Assembly (NCBI RefSeq): GCF_023229105.1
Contig: NZ_JALNZY010000054.1
Coordinates: forward strand, 1 to 13,605
DNA: 13,605 nt
Direction of reading: 5' to 3'
Source of the DNA: Sulfurimonas sp.
Lineage (GTDB): Bacteria > Campylobacterota > Campylobacteria > Campylobacterales > Sulfurimonadaceae
Shown: one piece after another, positions 1-6,883 of the stretch
How positions within the stretch are numbered: position 1 is the first letter of the stretch
How the letters are laid out: the number at the start of each line of letters is the position of its first letter
Translations under genes and position numbers: made by a program
Notes under the pieces: generated by a model
What the model saw: only the letters and a program-made list of their open reading frames with translations
What the model was told of the DNA's origin: nothing
The model's database searches: none

Positions 1-425
1 CTTTGGACTGTTTCATGGGCTTTTATATCCAGAGGATCACAAAAAACGACTGTTATACTTAAATCATCTTCAGATACCGGTAGTGCGTTATATTTTTTTA
101 GCTGAGCAAGAGAGATTTTTTCTATAAGTCTATAATCCATATCTATGGAGTCTAAATCTAGAAAAAGAAGATTTTGTTTTTGGGCAAGCTTAAGAAGAAC
201 ATCTTTTTCTTTAATATAGTCGTAGTTGTCGATTATAGAGAGATCATATTCACCGTTTTGTATCTTATCAACTATAAACCTGATAAGTCTGTCCATGGTC
301 ATAAATCCAGAGATTGTAATATCCCTAAGAATCAAGTTGGTGTCGAGACCCTTAGCTATAAGCCTGTCGACCTGACTCTTCATGATGGAGCCGTTAGCCA
401 GTAAATCTGATGTTATTCTGTCCAT
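1..425 (-). CDS. mshE: MshE/GspE/PilB-type assembly ATPase, N-terminal part (3' end outside window)
   Basis: The reading frame from the ATG at 425 stays open to the window edge, giving 141 residues of the N-terminus of a type II/IV assembly ATPase. Residues about 85-141 (KEKDVLLKLAQKQNLLFLDL, then the ISLAQLKKYNALPV segment and VVFCDPLDI) match the T2SSE N-terminal domain found in MshE, PilB and GspE. Residues 3-51 keep the spacing of the paired MshEN nucleotide-binding motifs but have lost most of the key residues. The Walker motifs would lie beyond position 1. An AGGAGG ribosome-binding site overlaps the stop of the preceding gene. The product would power filament extension from the inner membrane. 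Whether it is an MshE, GspE or CtsE orthologue cannot be settled from this part; gene order favours MshE. Confidence 0.88.
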   Translation of the reverse strand, partial: MDRITSDLLANGSIMKSQVDRLIAKGLDTNLILRDITISGFMTMDRLIRFIVDKIQNGEYDLSIIDNYDYIKEKDVLLKLAQKQNLLFLDLDSIDMDYRLIEKISLAQLKKYNALPVSEDDLSITVVFCDPLDIKAHETVQ

Positions 426-429
426 AATG

Positions 430-435
430 CCTCCT
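430..435 (-). promoter_or_regulatory. Ribosome-binding site of mshE
   Basis: A perfect AGGAGG on the minus strand, four bases before the ATG at 425, shares two bases with the TAG stop of the preceding gene. It is the strongest consensus Shine-Dalgarno site in the pilus block and fixes the start of the partial gene. Confidence 0.75.
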
Positions 436-979
436 ACCAGTAGATATGTTTTTTTATACTAATTGAATTTTGAAGCTCTTCAATAACCATCTTGTCTATT
501 TTATCGTCTTTTAAAATATACAACTTATACTTTAACTGATTGTCGTTTTCATCTTCAAAAATATAAAACTCTTGTGGCTCTTTTTTTTCAAGTTTAGTGT
601 AAAAATCAAAAATTTTTGACAAAATATAATCAGTTGTAGGCAGATTAAGTGACGATATATCATAATCATCAAGTAGAGCATGATATAGAAGCTTTTTTTG
701 CATAAATATTATCGAAAAGTATGCCGCGTTTGCTCTTGACTCGGGAGAGAGTTTAAGTATGGTAATGGGCACGGATAATCTATCTATATAATCAATATTT
801 AAACAAGCAAAAGCGTATAAAGAGATATACTCCTCATCTGCTGAATATTTTGCAAAGTTCTTAAAGCCGATACTACATGCATCTTTATACTCTTTGTTTT
901 GAAAAAGCCCGAGCATCTCTTGTTTTGCATCAGCAAACAGACTTACTGCTATGAGCATGGTTAATAATAGTGCTTTCAT
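434..979 (-). CDS. Unrecognised exported protein between mshN and mshE
   Basis: I do not recognise a family. The 181-residue product has a signal peptide (MKALLLTMLIAVSLFA, cleavage about A16) and no further membrane segment, so it should be periplasmic. The first mature half (about 17-105) is helical, and its start (QEMLGLFQNKEYKDACSIGF) resembles a TPR-like helix pair; C35 and C59 are the only cysteines after the signal and could form a disulfide. The second half is rich in acidic and basic residues, with a FYIFEDENDNQLKYKLYILK beta-like segment near 138-157. It overlaps the mshN stop as ATGA and is followed 8 nt later by mshE, so it is almost certainly part of the pilus operon. The classical Vibrio order has mshE directly after mshN, so this gene is extra. 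A structural or chaperone role is an inference. Confidence 0.8.
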   Translation of the reverse strand: MKALLLTMLIAVSLFADAKQEMLGLFQNKEYKDACSIGFKNFAKYSADEEYISLYAFACLNIDYIDRLSVPITILKLSPESRANAAYFSIIFMQKKLLYHALLDDYDISSLNLPTTDYILSKIFDFYTKLEKKEPQEFYIFEDENDNQLKYKLYILKDDKIDKMVIEELQNSISIKKHIYW

Positions 980-1812
980 TTGAATTTTCCTGATAAAATC
1001 TCATCTAGCAACTGCTTTGCTTGTGATGAACTAGAGTAATTAATGTATTTTTTAAGAGTCTCAACCGCCATCTCTTTTTTGCCAAGCTTAACAAGTGATT
1101 TTGAAAAAATAATCCAACTTGCTTCCATATCGTTATTTAACTCATTTGTTGCCAAAGCATAGTTATATGCCTGTTCATAATCTTCTAATTGATAGTATTT
1201 TTTTGCAACAAAAAGACTCAAAGCAGGATTGTGATTAATATTGAATCTTTTAATAACATGTTTAATGTCAACTTCCTCATCCCTTCTTTTTATGTCAATA
1301 GAGCCGGTTTTTTCTACTATAGCCATTGACTCTTTGACCTCCTCTACAGCCGGTAGCAAGATCTCTTCTTTTTTTTGAATAGGCTTTTTTATTTGTTGCT
1401 CTACAATGGCAGCCGTTTTATGAACTTTTTCTTTGTATATTGGTGCTTGCGACTCTATGCTTTTTATAAAGTTAAGAGATGGCGACAATAGAACTTTTTT
1501 CTGTATTGCTTCGGTTACCTCTTCAGTCTTGGGCACTTCTTTAACTATCTCTGGTATTGAAATCTCTTTTTGGAGAGTCTCATTTTTCTCTTGAGTTAGG
1601 TTGCTTGTACTGTTCTCTTCTCTTTGAGACTCTTCTTTTTGTGCAATTTGTTCACTTTTATTAAGTTCTGTATTTGAGCCTAAATCATATAGTAAGAAAA
1701 ATAATATTGAGATAAGAACAATAGTAATACTTAGTAAAATTACTAGGTATGGAGCAAAAGATTTTAGTTTATATTTTTTGTGTTTATTTTCTAGTTCATG
1801 AATATTAAGCAT
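976..1812 (-). CDS. mshN: MshN-like membrane-anchored TPR protein
   Basis: A 278-residue protein with one N-terminal membrane segment (about 19-42, preceded by a basic cytoplasmic stretch HKKYKLK), a long Glu/Lys/Gln/Pro-rich linker (about 45-185) that probably spans periplasm, and a C-terminal helical module (about 195-272) with two tetratricopeptide-like repeats (ALSLFVAKKYYQLEDYEQAY, then ASWIIFSKSLVKLGKKEMAV). This architecture and its place between the mshM and mshE genes match MshN of MSHA loci. TPR modules bind partner proteins; in related systems they support secretin or pilus assembly. The ATG at 1812 has AGGA seven bases upstream and overlaps the mshM stop by eight bases. C. jejuni CtsX, a membrane protein that interacts with CtsP, is a possible counterpart. 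The name rests on architecture and position. Confidence 0.72.
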   Translation of the reverse strand: MLNIHELENKHKKYKLKSFAPYLVILLSITIVLISILFFLLYDLGSNTELNKSEQIAQKEESQREENSTSNLTQEKNETLQKEISIPEIVKEVPKTEEVTEAIQKKVLLSPSLNFIKSIESQAPIYKEKVHKTAAIVEQQIKKPIQKKEEILLPAVEEVKESMAIVEKTGSIDIKRRDEEVDIKHVIKRFNINHNPALSLFVAKKYYQLEDYEQAYNYALATNELNNDMEASWIIFSKSLVKLGKKEMAVETLKKYINYSSSSQAKQLLDEILSGKFK

Positions 1813-2620
1813 TTATTAATCCTGTATGGATTGCAGCCATCTCTATTATTTTTGCTGAAATCTCATTTCTTTTTATTTTATTTGGAGTGTTTTGTGCATA
1901 ATAGTGATATATATCAAAGAGTGTATAGATTAATTTATTTGTGTCTCTATAGTTTCCATCTGTTAATTTGTGGATGAGGTTTATAGATTTTGGAGTAAAC
2001 ATACTTGCGGTATCAATACAATTTGCTTTCATAAGTTTTTTTTGAATATATATTTTTAACTCTGAAGGGAGAGCATTTTCAAGTTTTATGCTCTCCCAAA
2101 TTCTTGTCTGAAAGTGCTCTTTTGCAATAATGTCCTCTTTCTCTGTTTTATGAAGAGCGATGACAAATTTTACTTTCCTTGTATCTGAGAGAAGTCTGAT
2201 TTTTTCCATCATAATTGTGGAGTATAATTGGGCTTCATCAAGCATAATAACAGGAACTATTGCCTCTACAAGCTCTCTGTTTTCTACTACTCTCATAAAC
2301 TGCGTAAAGTTTAACTCACCGTCATACCTGATTTCATAGAGATCTTGCGCAAGTGTTTTATAAAATTCACTCTCATCTAGAATAGGTGTTTTGTAAAGGT
2401 AGGCTTTTTGTTCAGAAGCAATACTTTCATGAAGTTTTGATAAGAACATGCTCTTGCCGGTACCTGGCTTGCCATATAAAAGCACCATTTTAAATGGTTT
2501 TTTTATCGAGTCTTTTAAGACTTGGTAAATCGTGGAGATTCTCTCAAGCTGGATGTAATCTTTAGCATCAACTGTATCTAAAAAAACATCCCTTGAGTCT
2601 TCATAGATGCTAGGTTTCAA
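1805..2620 (-). CDS. mshM: MshM/ExeA-type AAA ATPase
   Basis: A 271-residue P-loop ATPase of the ExeA/MshM (AAA_22-like) group. Walker A is GKPGTGKS at 50-57, Walker B is VIMLDEAQ at 124-131, and KFVIALHKTE (about 150-160) sits where sensor 1 belongs. A helical lid of about 185-265 includes LTDGNYRDTNKLIYTLFD. No membrane segment and no C-terminal peptidoglycan-binding domain is visible, unlike ExeA of Aeromonas but like MshM. ExeA-type proteins help place the secretin in the cell wall; CtsP, a nucleotide-binding protein of the C. jejuni transformation system encoded next to its secretin, may be the local counterpart. The start is TTG at 2620, overlapping the mshL TGA, with AGAGAGG four bases upstream; the next in-frame Met would remove 44 residues just before Walker A. 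Confidence 0.9.
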   Translation of the reverse strand: MKPSIYEDSRDVFLDTVDAKDYIQLERISTIYQVLKDSIKKPFKMVLLYGKPGTGKSMFLSKLHESIASEQKAYLYKTPILDESEFYKTLAQDLYEIRYDGELNFTQFMRVVENRELVEAIVPVIMLDEAQLYSTIMMEKIRLLSDTRKVKFVIALHKTEKEDIIAKEHFQTRIWESIKLENALPSELKIYIQKKLMKANCIDTASMFTPKSINLIHKLTDGNYRDTNKLIYTLFDIYHYYAQNTPNKIKRNEISAKIIEMAAIHTGLINA

Positions 2621-4218
2621 TTTACCTCTCTTGGGTTATTTAATGGAGATAAGTTTGCTTTCTTAGCATTAAGTAAAACATTTTCTGAGAGTCCTTCATA
2701 TCCTAGGTCTGATAATGATAGTTTTTTATCATCTTTGCGAACAATATGAGGCTCAATAACAATTACAAGCTCTTGAGTAATTTTTTGTCTATCTTCATAT
2801 TTAAATAGATAGTTTATTATAGGGATATCTCCTAAAATAGGAACTTTGTTCATACGGACGTTATTGCTTGTATTAATTAGACCGCCTAAAATAATACGAT
2901 TTCCATCCTTTACGGTTACAACAGAAGAGAGTTGACGTCTGCGAAGGTCCGGCGGCATAGTTCTGTCTGATGCATCAACAAGAGATATATCTGATGCTGT
3001 TTCTGAGAGGGAAGGGTTTATTTTTAGTGTTATCATATTCTCATCAGAGATTTCAGGTGTAATATCAAGTAAAACACCTGCAAAAACTGATTGAAGATCC
3101 TCACTCGTACTTTGAGTTCCGCTTGTAGTACCAGAGAGAGTCTCGGTACTTATGATTTTATAAAAATACTCTGTTCCGGCAGTAATTAGTGCCGCTTGAT
3201 TGTTAAGTGTTAAAACTTTTGGATTTGATATAGAAGTTACGTCACCTTGAGTTTTAAGAAACTTTATTACCTCGTTTAAGTTCCCTTTTGCGGATAACTG
3301 AAATGCGTGGGCGTTATTAACAGCTTGTTCTCCCATTGTGTCAAATGTTGTAGTCCCTAAGATGCCGCCATCGTTGGTTAATTCAATTAGATTATTTTTG
3401 CTGATGTAATTAAAACCCAAATCAATATTTTGAAGTTTATAAAGCTGTGACCAGTCGACCCCAGTAGTTTTTCCGTCGCTTAAGGTTACGGAGAGAATCT
3501 GAACATCTATTAAAACTTGTAGCTGTACTTTGTCTTGTAATTTTGTAAGATACTCCTCTAGTCTTTGCATCTGCTTGATAGTAGAAGTAACTGTAATGAT
3601 TCCTGCGTTTTTGTTAATGATTGGAGGTTGTGCAATGTAAACGTCTTGAGGTCTATTTAAAACAGATTGAAACTCTATATCAAGATTGTGCCAAAACTCT
3701 ACTTCGTCCGAACTATTTATATTCATACCTGATTTACCTGCAGATCCACCGCCTTTATCCTCTGCATTGGCCGTATTGGTAGTGGTTCTTCTCATGGTAG
3801 AAGAAGTACCGGCACCTTCTGAGGAGAGAGTTATATTGGTTTTTGATTCACTCTTTCTTTGTGAGAGAATATAGTCAACATTAAACATTTTTGTCTGCAG
3901 ATAGGAAATCTTTAAAATATTGTTTTCAAGAGTATATGAAAGATTATTTTCTTTTAATACAAGATTTAAGACTTCGTCTATGGTTAGATTATTTAAGTTT
4001 GTCTTATTTAATGAGTTATCTAAAAACTCTTGCGCATTCGGATCGGTCACAATAATACTAAATTCACACTCATCACTAAGCTGCTCTATAAAGTCTATTA
4101 TTTTAGTGTTTTTCGTGGAACTGATGCTAAAGAGTTCATAGGAACAATCAGCTAATGCATTAACGGATAATAGAAGCGTTAAAAGAGTTGAGTAAATTGT
4201 TGTTTTTATAAGTTTCAT
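2617..4218 (-). CDS. mshL: Secretin of MSHA/type II family (MshL/PilQ/CtsD-like)
   Basis: Outer-membrane secretin through which a pilus or pseudopilus passes. The 533 residues begin with a signal peptide (about 1-23, ending NALA). An STN/N0-type domain covers about 28-108, with C25 and C51 as the only cysteines, possibly a disulfide. A Ser/Thr/Gly-rich low-complexity linker follows (about 122-168). The N1-like segment (about 175-230) leads to the secretin core with VQLQVLIDVQILSVTLSDGK (231-250), TSISNPKVLTLNNQAA (328-343), VFAGVLLDITPEI (378-390) and the signature VPILGDIPIINYLF (459-472) then ELVIVIEPHIV (483-493). The roughly 40-residue polar tail after the core may bind a pilotin or the next protein. 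It overlaps mshM by four bases. Secretin identity is certain; the MshL subtype comes from gene order. Confidence 0.95.
   Translation of the reverse strand: MKLIKTTIYSTLLTLLLSVNALADCSYELFSISSTKNTKIIDFIEQLSDECEFSIIVTDPNAQEFLDNSLNKTNLNNLTIDEVLNLVLKENNLSYTLENNILKISYLQTKMFNVDYILSQRKSESKTNITLSSEGAGTSSTMRRTTTNTANAEDKGGGSAGKSGMNINSSDEVEFWHNLDIEFQSVLNRPQDVYIAQPPIINKNAGIITVTSTIKQMQRLEEYLTKLQDKVQLQVLIDVQILSVTLSDGKTTGVDWSQLYKLQNIDLGFNYISKNNLIELTNDGGILGTTTFDTMGEQAVNNAHAFQLSAKGNLNEVIKFLKTQGDVTSISNPKVLTLNNQAALITAGTEYFYKIISTETLSGTTSGTQSTSEDLQSVFAGVLLDITPEISDENMITLKINPSLSETASDISLVDASDRTMPPDLRRRQLSSVVTVKDGNRIILGGLINTSNNVRMNKVPILGDIPIINYLFKYEDRQKITQELVIVIEPHIVRKDDKKLSLSDLGYEGLSENVLLNAKKANLSPLNNPREVN
2625..2631 (-). 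promoter_or_regulatory. Ribosome-binding site of mshM (decides TTG start)
   Basis: AGAGAGG on the minus strand lies four bases before the TTG at 2620. No ATG or GTG gives a reasonable N-terminus, so this site and the TTGA overlap with mshL fix the start. Confidence 0.65.
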
Positions 4219-4227
4219 GAATCTGCC

Positions 4228-4692
4228 CTACTTGTTTTTAAATTTTAAATTTTGATTTTTATTAACTGTTGATAAGGTAATCTCTTTGGTGCCATTTTTT
4301 AGAGTCACTGTTGTTTTGGTTATGTCTGTTAGCGTATATCCGTTAATCTTGTCACTTACCTTGTACCAATCTCCGTCAATCATAGCCGATGAGTTGATAA
4401 TGGTACTTAGAGCAAAACTCTTTTTTACAGAAGTTTCCTCATCTGCTTTGGCAGTATCATCTGTTTTTGAAGGTGCTGCATTTTTTATGGTTGCAGGAGT
4501 CTGCTTAGAGCCTTTTTTTTCCTGAGGTCGGTTTTTTTCTAAAAAGATAAAGGGATCTGCAACTGTTGTTATTTTGATGCCTTTTCTTGGGGGCTTAATC
4601 GCTTCTATCTGCTCATCTACCCACTCTAATTCATCGGCATAAAGAGAGTTACTTAGAAAAATTGTAAGTAATATTATTAATGTTGTTTTCAT
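4228..4692 (-). CDS. mshK: MshK/PilP/GspC-like periplasmic alignment protein
   Basis: A 154-residue exported protein. I place the start at the ATG at 4692, which overlaps the mshJ stop by one base and begins a clean signal peptide (MKTTLIILLTIFLSNSLYA, cleavage about A19). A TTG 18 bases upstream is in frame but would put acidic and polar residues ahead of the signal. Residues 20-90 are a polar, probably flexible linker rich in Lys, Pro, Ala and Asp. Residues about 92-142 form a small beta-rich module (LSTIINSSAMIDGDWYKVSD, then INGYTL, TVTLKNGTKEITL) that resembles the PilP/GspC homology region that touches the secretin. It probably links the MshI-MshJ platform to MshL, encoded 9 nt downstream. 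C. jejuni CtsR is a possible functional counterpart. Moderately sure. Confidence 0.7.
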   Translation of the reverse strand: MKTTLIILLTIFLSNSLYADELEWVDEQIEAIKPPRKGIKITTVADPFIFLEKNRPQEKKGSKQTPATIKNAAPSKTDDTAKADEETSVKKSFALSTIINSSAMIDGDWYKVSDKINGYTLTDITKTTVTLKNGTKEITLSTVNKNQNLKFKNK

Positions 4693-5330
4693 TAGTAAGT
4701 AATCCCCCAAACTGAAAGATCAAGATTTGTATTTAGTGCATCTTGAGCTTTTATGTTAAAGTCATGCACATCGACAACTAGTTCACTCTGTTCTAGAGAG
4801 TTTATAAACTTTACTGTATCTAAATAAGCACCTTTAATTTCAAGTTTAATATCTAAAACATGACCAAAAGCAGACTCCTTATTTTTAGCGTAACTATTAG
4901 CAAAATTAACTATCTTGATATTATGCTTTTTAGCATTTATTGATATAGAGTTAAGGTACTCTCCCCATGCTCTTTCATCATAAATAAGTGAGGATATGGA
5001 CTCTATTTTCTCTTTTATGTAGCTGTTTTTCTCTTTTTGAGTAATAAGCTCAGCCTCAAGTCCCTTAGTCTTTTGAGCAAGCATAGCTACTTTTGCTTCA
5101 GTATTGATTTTGAGATAAATTTTATCTGATTCAATTTTTGTCGTTATTTCCTGAACTTTTTTCTTAGTAGTTTCAAATTCATTCATGGATAAATCATAAA
5201 ATGGATAAGCCATAAAGAAAAAAATAACAACAATCATAGCATATACCATATATGTATCTTTTTGAGATTTTTTCTTAAAAAAACTGTCAACTCTTTGTAG
5301 GGTTTCTTCTATTATTAATTTGAAATTCAT
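4692..5330 (-). CDS. mshJ: MshJ/PilO-like inner-membrane assembly protein
   Basis: A 212-residue bitopic protein with the PilO/GspM-type layout. A short cytoplasmic N-terminus (1-27, basic at 19-24) leads to one membrane segment at about 28-46, a heptad-rich coiled coil at about 47-115 with many Lys/Glu, and a C-terminal alpha/beta domain (about 118-212) ending LDLSVWGITY, as in the ferredoxin-like PilO fold. PilO-family proteins pair with PilN and contact PilP to align the inner-membrane platform with the secretin. Position between the mshI-like and mshK-like genes matches the MSHA order. Start ATG overlaps the mshI stop (ATGA); stop overlaps mshK (TAATG). Sequence similarity in this family is low, so the name relies on architecture and context. 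Confidence 0.75.
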   Translation of the reverse strand: MNFKLIIEETLQRVDSFFKKKSQKDTYMVYAMIVVIFFFMAYPFYDLSMNEFETTKKKVQEITTKIESDKIYLKINTEAKVAMLAQKTKGLEAELITQKEKNSYIKEKIESISSLIYDERAWGEYLNSISINAKKHNIKIVNFANSYAKNKESAFGHVLDIKLEIKGAYLDTVKFINSLEQSELVVDVHDFNIKAQDALNTNLDLSVWGITY

Positions 5331-6883
5331 AATAAGTTTACCTTTAGTTCACCAAAATATAATTTGGTTTCCTTCTCATAAGATATCTCTTCTATTGAGA
5401 AGTGAAACTTGTCTTTATAAACTTTGGTCAGGTACTTAATAAAATCAGTAATTTTTTTATCATTAGTAGATACCAGCCCGAGCTTGAGCTCTTTTATAAG
5501 GCTACTACTTTTTTCACTCTCTTGCGCTTGTGAGTACAGAGCAGACTCAAGTCTTACATTGTAGCTATTTAGATCTTTTGTTAAGTTATGCACAAGTTCA
5601 GCTTTCATGGGATAGTTTACTTTAACGTCATGAATTTTTATAAGAGTATTTTTCTTTTCGACATACTCTTGCTCCTCTTTTGCAAGAAGTGTTGAAACTT
5701 TTGTTTGGTCAGCTTCTCTGTTTTTTACGATAGCTTCCCTTGTGATTTTAATATTATGAACATTCTTATACTCATCTTCTAACAGCTTATATTGCAGCGA
5801 CTGAGCATAGGTAAGAGTATAGTAAGTCACAGGATATATAAAAGCAAGTACAAGTGAAGCAACAGCAAGTAAGCTTGCGCGACCACTCTCTCTTTTTATA
5901 AATTTCGGAGGGCGGGGATATACGGTAAAGTTACACTCATATCTATCTTTCTCTAAAAGAGTAGTGTATATATACATGAGTGAATGAAGATGATCTACAT
6001 GACTCTCCTTGCTCTTGAGTCCGTAGTCGAAATTGAAGCTGCTGCATTTAATACTAAGCTCAACTTCAGCCATTTCATCTAGTTTAATAAAAGATTTAAG
6101 TTGTGTATCTATATATAAGCACTCTATTTTATCAATATCCAGAGCTCTTTTCACATATGTTAAAATATCATTTATATTTGCAAATATCTCTTTATAAAGT
6201 TTGATAATATGTGTTTTATAAACACTCTCTGTAGTCTTGAGGTCTTCATTTGAGAGAAAGTTTATAAACTCTTCATACTCTATCATCTCTCCATAAATTT
6301 CGCAAAATCTCTCATGCATTTGTAAAAATGAGTAATTTATAGATTTTGTATATACAAAATTTCTCTCGTTATATATAGTGATAAATGTGTCATTTTCCTG
6401 AAAATAGACAAAACAGTGAACCCCGCTACTATTTATGATATCCCTAGAGTAAAGTGATTTTAATAGAAGAGCAGAGGGTATAATATAGTCTATATATTTT
6501 ACCTTCTCTATTACATCTTTAAAAACATCATCAATTATTGCCGGATCAATAATAAAGATATGAAAATTTCTGTTATTTTCATCTAAAATATTAAAAGTCT
6601 CAATGTATTGTATTTGATATATGATAGCTTGATCAAGACCTAGTTCGTCATAAGCTTTATTGTAGATAGCATCATACAGATCCTCTTTGGGTATGTGTTT
6701 GCTAACTGCAATGTGACTATTTATGAAATTTTTTGTATTTAGATAGGAGATGACATACTGTTTTTTGGAGTATGCAGCGGAAGTAGTTTCATTTAAAAAG
6801 TTTGAAACTGCATTTACATAAGTACCTTTATAAGGATTTATTGAGAGTACGCTAGAGAAAGAGTGTTGTTCTTTTTTACTCAT
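5327..6883 (-). CDS. mshI: MshI-like pilus assembly protein (PilM-PilN-like fusion)
   Basis: Inner-membrane platform component of a type IV pilus/MSHA-type system. I start it at the ATG at 6883 (MSKKEQHSF, 518 residues), which has AGGA eight bases upstream and overlaps the csd4 stop; an in-frame ATG 66 bases earlier would run deep into csd4 and has no such support. Residues 1-330 look cytoplasmic and match the position of a divergent PilM-like domain. One membrane segment lies at about 336-358, preceded by the basic stretch RPPKFIKRESGR (N-in). The periplasmic rest has a coiled-coil region (about 360-415) and a compact PilN-like domain (about 415-518). I see no clear ATP-binding signature in the PilM-like half. 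It is followed by mshJ, overlapping as ATGA. The assignment rests on topology and gene order more than motifs. Confidence 0.75.
   Translation of the reverse strand: MSKKEQHSFSSVLSINPYKGTYVNAVSNFLNETTSAAYSKKQYVISYLNTKNFINSHIAVSKHIPKEDLYDAIYNKAYDELGLDQAIIYQIQYIETFNILDENNRNFHIFIIDPAIIDDVFKDVIEKVKYIDYIIPSALLLKSLYSRDIINSSGVHCFVYFQENDTFITIYNERNFVYTKSINYSFLQMHERFCEIYGEMIEYEEFINFLSNEDLKTTESVYKTHIIKLYKEIFANINDILTYVKRALDIDKIECLYIDTQLKSFIKLDEMAEVELSIKCSSFNFDYGLKSKESHVDHLHSLMYIYTTLLEKDRYECNFTVYPRPPKFIKRESGRASLLAVASLVLAFIYPVTYYTLTYAQSLQYKLLEDEYKNVHNIKITREAIVKNREADQTKVSTLLAKEEQEYVEKKNTLIKIHDVKVNYPMKAELVHNLTKDLNSYNVRLESALYSQAQESEKSSSLIKELKLGLVSTNDKKITDFIKYLTKVYKDKFHFSIEEISYEKETKLYFGELKVNLL

Noticed and set aside
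174..404. Plus-strand open reading frame of 76 codons
   Set aside because: It lies antisense to the mshE N-terminus, has no ribosome-binding site or recognisable domain, and every supported gene is on the minus strand.
4140..4155. Possible lipoprotein site at Cys25 of the secretin
   Set aside because: The residue before Cys is Asp (LADC), a poor lipobox; cleavage after ALA by signal peptidase I fits better.
4693..4710. Upstream TTG start for mshK (MGDYLL extension)
   Set aside because: The ATG at 4692 forms the usual stop-start overlap with mshJ and starts directly with a signal peptide; the extension adds polar residues before it.
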